The notes under the pieces were generated by a model that saw only the letters and a list, made by a program, of their open reading frames with translations, made no database searches and was not told the DNA's origin. 64,000 nucleotides of DNA. Origin: Acidobacteriota bacterium (GTDB lineage Bacteria > Acidobacteriota > Terriglobia > Bryobacterales > Bryobacteraceae). Below, piece after piece: positions 54,648 to 62,914 of the stretch (position 1 is the first letter of the stretch; every line of letters begins with the position of its first letter). The translations under genes and the position numbers were made by a program. The DNA lies in the NCBI GenBank assembly GCA_018268835.1, contig JAFDVU010000005.1:16413-80412 (forward strand), read 5' to 3'.

Positions 54648-57600
54648 TCAGAAGACAGCCCGCACCGCGCTCACCGCGCGCACCGGACCGAGCAGGCCGC
54701 TATCCACCAGCGGATCGTCCTTGCGATAGAACTGCCACGTGGCGAAGGTCACCCGACCGCCGGGGGGCTTGGGCCGGCCGCTGCTGTACCACTCGGGCAT
54801 CTGGAGGATGCCATGTTCCGCGCCCGTGCTGTACCGGTCCTCGGGCGGAAGCTGCTCATCGCCGATCAGCCGGTTCGTCCACAGGTCCGTGACCCGCACC
54901 TCGAGGGCGTTTCCGCCCGCGTGCACGGCTTCGGTCACATCGATCCGGTAGGGTTCCTTCCACAGCGTGCCGAGGTCCGTGCCGTTGATGCGCACGCGCG
55001 CGACGACCTCGACGCGCCCCAGGTCCAGGTAGACGCGCTTGCCGGGGCCGATCATCGCGGCCGGCACATCCAGCGTGCGCGAGTAGGTCGCGGTGCCGGA
55101 GAAGTACTTCACCCCCGCGTCCGAGAGCGTGCGCAGCGAAACGAGGCCGGGCAGCGTAATCGACGGCGGAGCTCCGCGACCCTCCTGGAACGCGACGCTC
55201 CAGGGTCCGGCGACGGTGACCGGCGGAGGCACGGTGACGTTCACGGGCGATCCGCCCTCGGCCGCGTACGTGCCGGAGCGCCACACGAGCGCCTCGATGC
55301 GCCCGCCGGCGCGTCGCCAGACTTCGGGGACCGAGGGTTCGGCGGGCACCGGAATGCCGCGCGACGCCGCCTGCGCCACTTCTTCGGCGGATAGCGCGCG
55401 ATCGACCAACTCCGGCTCCGTCATGTTGCCTTCGAAGTAATACGCGATGCCGTTCGACGGCGGCGACGGGCGCCCCGACGCGCGGAACAGCGCATCCAGC
55501 CCGTTGAAGTGGTAGACGGTGTCCGGCGCGGGCCGGGGGCTGCCGATCCCCGGATGTACGACGCTGCCCGAGACCAGCCCCTCGCGCACGAACTTTCCGT
55601 TCACGTAGAGGCGGGGCTTCCCTTCGCGATAGACCACGGCGAAATGGGTCCATCCCGAGACCGGCATGGCGGCCACCAGCACTGCGGGCGCGCTCACGCT
55701 GGAGCGCTCGATCACGTACGCGCCGTTGCGTCCCACGGCCAGTCCCGCCGATGCGTGGCCCTGGCCGAAGCGGGTGTCGCCCTCGCCGGCGGGGATCGCG
55801 TAGAACTTGCCGGTCTCATCGATGCGGCCCGCCGCCGATTCGCGTGGCAGCAGCCGCAGGTCGGTATCCGGCCTGGCCCAGACTTCCATGGTGAAGGTGT
55901 TGCGCGGCGACGGCGGCGGCGCGGCGGCAGCGGTCTCCGTGCCGACCACGTTCTCGCCGTTGCGCGAGAACCACCGGGCCGGCGTCCGTGCCGGGGCATC
56001 GCGGAACACGACGAATACACTCCCGGCCGGCTCGAGGTGGAGGGGTACGCGCGTGCGGTCGCCGGCCGGCGCGTATACGGCGGCCTGGCGGAGTTCGCCG
56101 GTCTCCGCGTTCCAGAACTCCGGCGCGCGGCCGGAGACGCGGAAGGTGGCCACCACGTCCTCGGCGCGCCGCTGCCGGTTGGCGACGAAATAGATGTCGG
56201 CGCCGGGGAGTTGGCGATGCGTCCATGAGAGTGCCGTGTCCGGCCGGCGGCCCGAGTATTCGAAATCCGGCTCGGTCTGCATTTCGAGCTTCGCGGGGAT
56301 CCGCCCCGAATCCCACATGCCGGCCGCGATGCGGCGCACTTCGGCGTCCGTCTCCGGGTAGCCGCGCAGCGAGGGTGAGAATTCCGGTTTCGGCCCGACG
56401 ATGCGCGCGCCCTGCGCCGCAATCTCGCGCAGTTTGCGCATGACTTCCACGGAGGCGCCCTTCAGGTCCGGCGGCAGCACCAGCACGCTATATGCGCCGC
56501 CGTCGCGCAGGCGGATGCGTCCGTTTTCGACGCTGGCGCGGTGGAACAGCGCGTCGGCGTTCACCAAGTCGTAGCTGAAGCCTTCCGGCGGTGAAGGGAT
56601 CTCGAAGTTCTCCGCGCCCGGCGGCCGCTCGCCGGTGAAGTACAAAATGTCGGCGACGTATGTCCCCTGCCGGAGCAGATACTGGCAGCGGGCGAGGTAG
56701 GCGATCCATGCCGCGCTCTCGTCGAACCACGTATTGGTGCGGTCCATGTGGAAGCCCCACGGTCCCATGGTCATGCCCGGCACCGCGGTGGGATTCGGCT
56801 GGTGGGCGTAGCGGTGGAAGACCATCTCGTTCATGCCGAGCGAGAACATCAAATCGCCCAGGATCTTGAGCGAGTACGGATATTCGAGCCAGCGGGCTGT
56901 CTGCTCTTCGCCGGTGAAGGATTCGGCGGCGACCACGCTTTTGCCGTAGACGTGCGCGGCGGAAGAGACCATCTTCACGGTGCGATTCGGCGTCCACGGC
57001 GTGCGCTCCCAGAACTCCGTCATCGGATAGTCGGGGATGCCGCTGACCTGCATTTCATCGAAGACGCCCTGCCCGTAGCCTTCCACGTAGAATTTGAGGC
57101 CGTGGCGGCGGGACAGTTCCTGCATGCGGCCGTAGTAATCCTCGGCCATCATGTCCGCCTGCGCGCGCCGCACGTCGAAGAGGAAGCGTTCGGAGATCGC
57201 GCGGCTGCCCACGATGCGGCCGGTCATCGCGGGCAGGTAGCCGCGCAGGTCATAGCCCGCGCGGCGGCGGAATTCCTCGGGAAACGCCGCGGTCCAGTTC
57301 TGCAGGCCGGCTTCGTAACTATCGATGGTGACGGTGCGGAGGCTCTGGCCGCCCGCGGGACCGGCGTCGGCGAGCACCTTCGCGATCACGTTCTCGAAAT
57401 GGAAATCCGTGGCGTCGCGGCTCAGCTTGTCGCTCTCCAGGCCCGATCCGGCCTCCGACGCCGACACGTTCTTCTGGCCGGTGGCCGTCTGGCCGATGCG
57501 CAGCACGGTCCACGCGCCAGCCGGAACGTCCCACTTCAGCCGTCCGGCGGCGTCCATGCGCGACGAAAGGTCGATCACTGTCTTGGGATCGATCGCGTGA

Positions 57601-58556
57601 TCGCCGGGCTCCGCCCGCGGCAGCGTCAACTGGCCTCCTACGCGATACGCGAAGTTGGCCTTGTAGTTCCAGTCTTCGATGTGCGCCGCGTGGTGCAGCA
57701 CCACGCCGGCAAGTTCGCCCGCGCCGGTTCCGGTCACGCGGAAGAAGCGCGCGCTCACCGGCGTGAAGCCGCGCACGCCGGGCGGCTGGATGCCGTGCCG
57801 CCCGGGATTGGACACAGTGGTCACGCGCCGGTAGGTGGCGCCATCGTCGGAGGCTTCCAGGGTCACGTTGGGAAAGCGCCCGCCGAAAGCGGGGAACACG
57901 GTGACGGCGCGCGCTTCGAACGGTCCGGCGAACTCGATGGAGATGAAATCGCGCGTTCGCACGGTATTCTTCACCAACTCGCGGTAGGGCTTCTCCTCGC
58001 CCGGCGCCGCGGGAAAGGCCAGGACCATGGCATCGCGATAGTAGCCGAGATTCGCGGGCGGTTGCTCCAGCACGACCTCGCGCGCGCCGGGGCCGCTCAC
58101 CGTCGTCTCCGTCCACACCAACTGCTGCATGGAGCGGTCGGGCGTAATCCAGGGTCCGCCGCTGGAGGACCACCCGGGAGCGTTGTGCATGCCGATTTCG
58201 ATGCCCAAGCGGGCGCCCTCGCGGATCGCGTGCTGCATCAGCGCGCGCCACGCCGGACTCAGGTAGTCCACCGGACCCTTGGGGAGATAGGTGCCGCCGT
58301 CGAAGATGGTGGCGCCGCCGATGCCGACGCGCTTCATGGCCTCCAGGTCCAGCGTGATGCCCTCGCGCGACACGTTGCCGTTCATCCACTGCCAGAAGGT
58401 CTTGGGCCGCGCGGAATCGGGCGGGCGGCGGAAGTTCCGCTCCAGGTCCGCGGGCGATTGCGCCAGGGCCAGCGCCGCCGCGGCCAGCCAGACCGCTAGC
58501 GCACGGGTTCGACGAGATACGTTGTCGTTGTGGTGCCACCCACCGGGAATTCCCAT
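54648..58556 (-). CDS. Exported GH106-type glycoside hydrolase (alpha-L-rhamnosidase-like) with LamG-like insertion
   Basis: About 1302 residues. The start of the catalytic part (KTFWQWMNGNVSREGITLDLEAMKRVG, GIGGATIFDGG) and LKFYVEGYGQGVFDEMQVSGIPDYPMTEFW fit GH106. After the barrel, residues ~900-1080 hold a LamG/concanavalin-like module (NTFTMEVWARPDTDL, WTHFAVVYREGKPRLYVNGKFV). The C-terminal ~200 residues are a galactose-binding-type beta sandwich (YSRTLDVPAAMIGPGKRVYLDLGRVEVVARVRINGTDLG). Predicted role: removal of L-rhamnose from rhamnogalacturonan. The ATG at 58556 has a GGAGG site and lies 61 bases inside the end of the previous gene; no later start codon fits the signal peptide. Confidence 0.87.
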   Translation of the reverse strand: MGIPGGWHHNDNVSRRTRALAVWLAAAALALAQSPADLERNFRRPPDSARPKTFWQWMNGNVSREGITLDLEAMKRVGIGGATIFDGGTYLPKGPVDYLSPAWRALMQHAIREGARLGIEIGMHNAPGWSSSGGPWITPDRSMQQLVWTETTVSGPGAREVVLEQPPANLGYYRDAMVLAFPAAPGEEKPYRELVKNTVRTRDFISIEFAGPFEARAVTVFPAFGGRFPNVTLEASDDGATYRRVTTVSNPGRHGIQPPGVRGFTPVSARFFRVTGTGAGELAGVVLHHAAHIEDWNYKANFAYRVGGQLTLPRAEPGDHAIDPKTVIDLSSRMDAAGRLKWDVPAGAWTVLRIGQTATGQKNVSASEAGSGLESDKLSRDATDFHFENVIAKVLADAGPAGGQSLRTVTIDSYEAGLQNWTAAFPEEFRRRAGYDLRGYLPAMTGRIVGSRAISERFLFDVRRAQADMMAEDYYGRMQELSRRHGLKFYVEGYGQGVFDEMQVSGIPDYPMTEFWERTPWTPNRTVKMVSSAAHVYGKSVVAAESFTGEEQTARWLEYPYSLKILGDLMFSLGMNEMVFHRYAHQPNPTAVPGMTMGPWGFHMDRTNTWFDESAAWIAYLARCQYLLRQGTYVADILYFTGERPPGAENFEIPSPPEGFSYDLVNADALFHRASVENGRIRLRDGGAYSVLVLPPDLKGASVEVMRKLREIAAQGARIVGPKPEFSPSLRGYPETDAEVRRIAAGMWDSGRIPAKLEMQTEPDFEYSGRRPDTALSWTHRQLPGADIYFVANRQRRAEDVVATFRVSGRAPEFWNAETGELRQAAVYAPAGDRTRVPLHLEPAGSVFVVFRDAPARTPARWFSRNGENVVGTETAAAAPPPSPRNTFTMEVWARPDTDLRLLPRESAAGRIDETGKFYAIPAGEGDTRFGQGHASAGLAVGRNGAYVIERSSVSAPAVLVAAMPVSGWTHFAVVYREGKPRLYVNGKFVREGLVSGSVVHPGIGSPRPAPDTVYHFNGLDALFRASGRPSPPSNGIAYYFEGNMTEPELVDRALSAEEVAQAASRGIPVPAEPSVPEVWRRAGGRIEALVWRSGTYAAEGGSPVNVTVPPPVTVAGPWSVAFQEGRGAPPSITLPGLVSLRTLSDAGVKYFSGTATYSRTLDVPAAMIGPGKRVYLDLGRVEVVARVRINGTDLGTLWKEPYRIDVTEAVHAGGNALEVRVTDLWTNRLIGDEQLPPEDRYSTGAEHGILQMPEWYSSGRPKPPGGRVTFATWQFYRKDDPLVDSGLLGPVRAVSAVRAVF

Positions 58557-60652
58557 CCTGCCTCCAGTCGTCGCGCGCGCACCGTCTGCCCGATGGGGCG
58601 CGCGGACCCGTCCAGCGCGGTGACGTTCATCGCCACCGCGCCCTCGATATTGCGCAGCATCAGCCAGCCGGTCACCGGTTCGATCACGGTCGGCGGCTCG
58701 CCCAGCGTGTCCCACAGGGTGTGCCGCTCGTTCCACTTCGATCCCGTATTCTGCTCGCGCGAGGTGGCCGTCAGCAGCATGCGCGCGGATCGCGGTATCG
58801 GCTTGCCGTCCAGCGAGGAAAGCGTGATCGCGCAGAAATCGTTCTTCACCTCGGCGGAGAGGTAGCGCGTGCTCTTCTGCTGCGCGCGCACAAAACCCAC
58901 CAGCGCCTGGCTGCGTTCGGTATCGACGGTGACCACGCCGCCCTTTTCCGGCGAGAGGCGCCAGGCGAGTTCCTTCGTGTCGGCGAGGTACGGCCCGGCG
59001 GGATCGCCAGCGGGCGCCGGCGCGGAAGCGCAGTCCAGGCAGCGCACCCGCGATTCATGCCGCAGTGCAATCGAAAGCGGGAAGCCGGGCGTGAAGTACG
59101 GCATCTCCGATTCCGGCAGCCGCAGGCTCTCGTTGATCTGCTCGGTGGAGTAGCGCCGCTCCACGACGCTCGCGGCGGGCCGCACGTCGCGCAGAAACAG
59201 GAGCGCGCCCGCGGGTAGTTGCGCGATCCGTACCGGATCTTCCGTGATGTCGAACGGGTCGGCGAGCAGCGCCCGCCACTCGCCGCGCAGTTTCGGCTCG
59301 AACGTATAGAAGAAGATGCCGTCGAAGTCCTGGAACGCGCCGTAAGCGGCCAGGATGGGGATCATCTCGCTCAAGTACTCGCTCGGCTGCGGGTGGTTGA
59401 CCTCGGTCACCACCAGCGGTTTGCCCGCGAACGCCGAGCGCGTCAGCTTCACCACCGTGGAATGGAGGGGATCGTTGACCATGGGGGTGTTGCGCCGCCC
59501 GAAGATCGCCGGATGCTGCCAGTACACGTGGGCATCCACGATGTCCGCGATGGACGACGTGGAGCGAAGCTGCGGCGTCCCCGGGATGAAGTACGTGTGA
59601 TCCGCTGTACAGGTGATGAGCGACTTCACGCCGAGTGTGTCTTTCAGGTACGACTTCATCTCGCGGAAGAAACCGGCCTCCACATCGGTATAGAACGCGG
59701 CCTCGGTATAGAAGCGTTCCTTGGGAGCATCGGCGAACTCCTCGCGGCGCAGGCGGCGCACCGGTTCGCCGGGCGCGGCGCCGGCCAGCTTGCGGAACCG
59801 CGCCAGTTCCGCCGCGCTCATCCGCTTTGCCAGCCACTGGTTGTAGCGGTCAGTCAGGATCTTCTCGTAATACGGGGTGAAATCGAGCTGCAGCCGCGGC
59901 GAACCCGGTTTCAACTCCCCGCGCAGCCAGTTACGCGACCAGAACTCGAGCACCGAGTTCTCATTCACCATCTCCACAATCGCGATTGCCGGTTCGTTGC
60001 GGTATTCCGACTTCGTGTACGGATTGAAGTGCGTCAGCAGCAGGCGGGCGTACTCGCGCTGTAACTCGAGCAGGCGCGGCCCGATGTAGGTCATGGCCTT
60101 GGCCTGCCCGATCAATGCCGAGTCCGGCACTTCGTCGCCCGGCTTGTAATCGCGGCCCACGTTGAGGTTGAGGTCGGAGTAGATGCCGCGCTGCTTGAGC
60201 TGGAAGATGAAGTAATCCAGCCGGTCGAGCTGGTCTTTATCGAAAGCGCGAGAATCGTTGCGGGTGCTATCGATGAGGCCGCGCGGGATCTGGTCGGTCC
60301 TACGGTCGAGGAAGTGGAACCGCACGCAGTTGATGCCGAGCCGGCCCAGTTCCGCGGCCCATAGCGCGGCGTCTTCCTTGGGCGGCAGCAGCGACGAGCC
60401 CTTGACCCAACCGGTGATGTTGACGCCCCAGAAGCGGATGCGGCCCGCATCGGTAGCGAGGTGCCCACCCACGTCGCGTACGAAGCCGTGCTTCCCGGCG
60501 GGGGCATCCAAGAGAAACGTCAGGTCCGCTTTCGAGTCTTCGCGCTGAAAGTGGTCGATCGCGAAGGGCTGCATCGGCACCTGCGCCGGCAAACACGGAA
60601 ACGCCAGCAGCAACAGCAGACGCACCGCGATGGAAGTCGAACGAGTTTTCAC
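58496..60652 (-). CDS. Exported clan GH-A (GH5-like) glycoside hydrolase
   Basis: 718 residues from a GTG start with signal peptide (IAVRLLLLLAFPCLPAQ). The TIM-barrel portion begins RIRFWGVNITGWVKG and includes LGINCVRFHFLDR, a general acid candidate in AIAIVEMVNENSVLEFW, and a nucleophile candidate in LVVTEVNHPQPSEY, all consistent with clan GH-A. The C-terminal ~200 residues form a beta-rich module. Exact family (GH5, GH39-like or unclassified) cannot be settled by eye. It is the upstream partner of the GH106-type gene, overlapping it by 61 bases. No Shine-Dalgarno; a TAGAAT box lies nine bases before the GTG. Confidence 0.82.
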   Translation of the reverse strand: MKTRSTSIAVRLLLLLAFPCLPAQVPMQPFAIDHFQREDSKADLTFLLDAPAGKHGFVRDVGGHLATDAGRIRFWGVNITGWVKGSSLLPPKEDAALWAAELGRLGINCVRFHFLDRRTDQIPRGLIDSTRNDSRAFDKDQLDRLDYFIFQLKQRGIYSDLNLNVGRDYKPGDEVPDSALIGQAKAMTYIGPRLLELQREYARLLLTHFNPYTKSEYRNEPAIAIVEMVNENSVLEFWSRNWLRGELKPGSPRLQLDFTPYYEKILTDRYNQWLAKRMSAAELARFRKLAGAAPGEPVRRLRREEFADAPKERFYTEAAFYTDVEAGFFREMKSYLKDTLGVKSLITCTADHTYFIPGTPQLRSTSSIADIVDAHVYWQHPAIFGRRNTPMVNDPLHSTVVKLTRSAFAGKPLVVTEVNHPQPSEYLSEMIPILAAYGAFQDFDGIFFYTFEPKLRGEWRALLADPFDITEDPVRIAQLPAGALLFLRDVRPAASVVERRYSTEQINESLRLPESEMPYFTPGFPLSIALRHESRVRCLDCASAPAPAGDPAGPYLADTKELAWRLSPEKGGVVTVDTERSQALVGFVRAQQKSTRYLSAEVKNDFCAITLSSLDGKPIPRSARMLLTATSREQNTGSKWNERHTLWDTLGEPPTVIEPVTGWLMLRNIEGAVAMNVTALDGSARPIGQTVRARRLEAGWEFPVGGTTTTTYLVEPVR

Positions 60653-60661
60653 GTTGATGCC

Positions 60662-60688
60662 ATTCTACGGTGCCGCGCAGCGTCGCAA
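60662..60688 (-). promoter_or_regulatory. Promoter giving a leaderless GH-A transcript
   Basis: On the - strand TTGCGA (60688-60683), a 15-base spacer, and TAGAAT (60667-60662), then nine bases to the GTG at 60652. The -35 spacing is short, so the -10 box is the firmer part. Confidence 0.45.
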
Positions 60689-60712
60689 AACCGAGTTTCG
60701 TGTCCCGGTTAC

Positions 60713-60733
60713 CGATTCCGCCAGGCGGAATCG
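60713..60733. promoter_or_regulatory. 21-bp operator-like palindrome upstream of the GH-A/GH106 operon
   Basis: CGATTCCGCC (60713-60722), one central A, and GGCGGAATCG (60724-60733) form a perfect palindrome. It lies about 25 bases upstream of the -35 candidate of the glycosidase promoter. No T-tract follows on either strand, so an operator is likelier than a terminator. Confidence 0.5.
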
Positions 60734-60814
60734 CGGAGCAATGCAGCAGTGTAGCTTCAGTAGGGAATCCACCCGCGTCGCCGAAGGAGTGGTCTGTTCT
60801 GGCCAGTTCGGGCT

Positions 60815-61387
60815 TCAGTGTCCTCCCGACACCTTCGGGTCGCATAGCAGCCGGTCGTCGCCATCGTGATACAGGCGGCAGCGGTCGGCAAGCGCTTTGC
60901 GCAGTAGGCTCCGGGCACGGTGCAACCTGATCTTGACGGTTTCGAGCGTCGCTCCGACTACACTCGCTATCTCCGCATTGGCAAGCCCTTCGATCTCGCT
61001 CAGGATCAGAACAGCACGATACGTGTCCGGCAGTTGATCGATGAGGCCGCGAACGCACTCGCTCATCTCGCCGCGTATCAGGTGCTGTTCCGCTGTCTCG
61101 GCGGAATCGGGGGCCAGTGAGTCCTCTTCCGCTGGAATCCCGATCGGAGTGGCGCGCCGCCTTTTATCCATCGCGGCGTTCGTGGCGATGCGATATACCC
61201 AGGATGAAAGTCCTTCACCGCGATAGTCGGCGAGAGAGCGGCTGATCTTGATGAAAACTTCCTGTGAGACGTCTTCGGCTTCATCGGGACCAACCAGCCG
61301 CGCGAGGTACCTCAGGATTCTGGGATAGAAAGTGGAGTAGACGGTATTGAAATCAACGCCGTGTGCGTCCGGGCCAAGCGAGGACAT
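60815..61387 (-). CDS. ECF RNA polymerase sigma factor
   Basis: 190 residues. Region 2 is FNTVYSTFYPRILRYLARLVGPDEAEDVSQEVFIKISRSL; region 4 is LPDTYRAVLILSEIEGLANAEIASVV with GATLETVKIRLHRARSLLRKAL. There is no SnoaL domain, unlike ECF41 factors. A short cysteine-bearing tail (CRLYHDGDDRLLCDPK) follows region 4. The ATG at 61387 has an AAGGAG site; the frame is open further upstream into the AhpD gene. It follows the AhpD-like gene by 80 bases and its operon begins with an ECF-type promoter it may itself recognise. No anti-sigma gene is adjacent, so the AhpD-like partner may be the sensor. Confidence 0.92.
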   Translation of the reverse strand: MSSLGPDAHGVDFNTVYSTFYPRILRYLARLVGPDEAEDVSQEVFIKISRSLADYRGEGLSSWVYRIATNAAMDKRRRATPIGIPAEEDSLAPDSAETAEQHLIRGEMSECVRGLIDQLPDTYRAVLILSEIEGLANAEIASVVGATLETVKIRLHRARSLLRKALADRCRLYHDGDDRLLCDPKVSGGH

Positions 61388-61467
61388 GGTTCCGTTCTCC
61401 TTGTCGATGCCCTGAAGCAATCTTCCCGCTTCCTCTGTGTGGACGCAAGGCCCGGCGACCCCAACCG

Positions 61468-61986
61468 TCATCTGCACCCGCATGACTGGGCAGGCCCACA
61501 GAGGGCGCCGGCTTCCGGCGTAGTCGCGATATTGGCGTTCTCTCCCGCCAGCACCGCTTCGATCTGCTCCATGGCCGCGTTGTGGACGGACCTGGCGATT
61601 CCCACCGTAGCCCGCAACCCCTCCGGTGTTGCCCCCAACCGGGCAGCTTCAGCGAGATGCAGAACCAGTTCCGGGACGGATTGAACGCAGATTGCCGACG
61701 CAACCGCAATTAGTTCCGCCAATTGCTGCTTATCCGCCCGAAAGGCAGGATCGAGTTCCGGCCGGGCGCCCTGGCAGAGTTCGCTCCAGCGATCAATGCC
61801 GCGGGTGGCTGCCTGCCTGACGGCAAGGGCCGCCTCCACGGCAAACTGGATGCCCTTGTCACAGGCGCCGGACTCGCGCGCAGCCTTGACCTGAAATTCC
61901 GTGCAGGGCTGGCACCCGGCGGCAACCGAGGCCCCGAGCGCGATCAATACCTTAACTTTGGGATCGATAACCGGTTCGCTGGACAT
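61468..61986 (-). CDS. Carboxymuconolactone decarboxylase / AhpD-like protein
   Basis: 172 residues. Cys25-Gln-Pro-Cys28 in SVAAGCQPCTEFQVKAA is the redox CxxC of AhpD-type proteins, followed by the helical FAVEAALAVRQAATRG pattern. The C-terminal half repeats the theme without the CxxC and ends in a cysteine-rich tail (GPAQSCGCR). AhpD-type CMD proteins act as thiol peroxidase partners; genes for them often neighbour ECF sigma factors. It starts the operon with the ECF gene, and an ECF-type promoter ends 14 bases before its ATG. Confidence 0.9.
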   Translation of the reverse strand: MSSEPVIDPKVKVLIALGASVAAGCQPCTEFQVKAARESGACDKGIQFAVEAALAVRQAATRGIDRWSELCQGARPELDPAFRADKQQLAELIAVASAICVQSVPELVLHLAEAARLGATPEGLRATVGIARSVHNAAMEQIEAVLAGENANIATTPEAGALCGPAQSCGCR

Positions 61987-62000
61987 CTTCTTGACTCCTG

Positions 62001-62035
62001 CCGTGAAGACGGAAGGCGCCTGGAAAGAGATACAC
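62001..62035 (-). promoter_or_regulatory. ECF-type promoter for the AhpD-ECF operon
   Basis: Read on the - strand: GTGTATC (62035-62029), 16 bases, CCGTCTTCACGG (62012-62001), then 14 bases to the ATG at 61986. The CGTC core resembles -10 elements of ECF41-like sigma factors (TGTCACA-N16-CGTC). An identical arrangement faces the other way. Confidence 0.7.
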
Positions 62036-62047
62036 GGATCTGAAAAA

Positions 62048-62082
62048 GTGTATCGATTCGGGCGCGACTCCCGTCTTCACGG
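62048..62082 (+). promoter_or_regulatory. ECF-type promoter for the ICMT-like gene, mirror of the one at 62001
   Basis: GTGTATC (62048-62054), 16 bases, CCGTCTTCACGG (62071-62082), then 14 bases to the ATG at 62097. Elements, spacing and distance to the start codon equal those of the divergent promoter, so one sigma factor should serve both. Confidence 0.7.
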
Positions 62083-62096
62083 GCGAGGTAGCAACC

Positions 62097-62855
62097 ATGC
62101 GGAATGACAAGTTCTCCGAGGTTCTGGTTTATGGATTCGCCGGCGTTACCGTCCTGGCCGGTGTGGGTTCTTTCGTCGTCTTCGGGCGGTTCCTTGACCG
62201 TATGAGCCTGGGCATCTTCCAGTTCGGGTTAAGCCCGGTGGCGGCGGCATTTTTCGACGCAGCGCTCTGCCTCACCTTCTTCATACAGCACAGCGGGATG
62301 GTACGCCGATCATTTCGCAAGTGGTCCGAGCAGTGGATCCCGACCTGGCTGAGTCGGGCGTTGTACACATTCACGTCGGCATTCGCGTTGGTGCTGCTCA
62401 GCGTGCTGTGGCAACCGGTGGACGCGGCACCGCTGATGCTGGACCGTCCTCTGAACTTGCTGCTCCGCGCCGTGGCCGTTTTGGCGCTGTTCAGCTTCGC
62501 ATGGACGTTCGTCTCCATCGAGGGGTTTGACGCGTTCGGTACGGGCGACGTGCTGGCGCGCTTCAGTCGCCGCAGCCGACCTCCAGTACCGTTCTCCGTG
62601 AACGGTCCCTACCGATGGGTTCGTCATCCGTTCTATTTCCTGGCCGTGGTGATGCTCTGGGCCTCGCCGGTGATCTCCGGCGACCGGCTGCTCCTGAACA
62701 CCTTATTCACCATTTGGATCGTTCTCGGTGCACGCTGGGAGGAGCGGGACTTGATCGTGCAGTACGGCGACGCATACCGCCGCTACCAGGCGGAGGTTCC
62801 GATGCTCCTGCCGTGGAGGCTTCCGGCTAAACTCGCCGGCGCCGTTGCCCATTGA
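62097..62855 (+). CDS. Isoprenylcysteine carboxyl methyltransferase-like membrane methyltransferase
   Basis: 252 residues with five or so membrane helices. The C-terminal signature VNGPYRWVRHPFYFLAVVML and GARWEERDLIVQYGDAYRRYQAEVP is shared by ICMT/PEMT-fold enzymes and by methanethiol S-methyltransferase MddA and NnrU-like proteins, which bind S-adenosylmethionine. MddA is an attractive possibility given size and the methionine-directed corrinoid operon in the same window, but the two loci are 29 kb apart and no catalytic evidence is available. It is probably controlled by the neighbouring ECF sigma factor. Confidence 0.8.
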   Translation: MRNDKFSEVLVYGFAGVTVLAGVGSFVVFGRFLDRMSLGIFQFGLSPVAAAFFDAALCLTFFIQHSGMVRRSFRKWSEQWIPTWLSRALYTFTSAFALVLLSVLWQPVDAAPLMLDRPLNLLLRAVAVLALFSFAWTFVSIEGFDAFGTGDVLARFSRRSRPPVPFSVNGPYRWVRHPFYFLAVVMLWASPVISGDRLLLNTLFTIWIVLGARWEERDLIVQYGDAYRRYQAEVPMLLPWRLPAKLAGAVAH

Positions 62856-62914
62856 CGGTTTTGGGTACGGGCGCACGGCAGGCCTAGCCATTGCAGGCCC
62901 AACCGGCACGTCTC

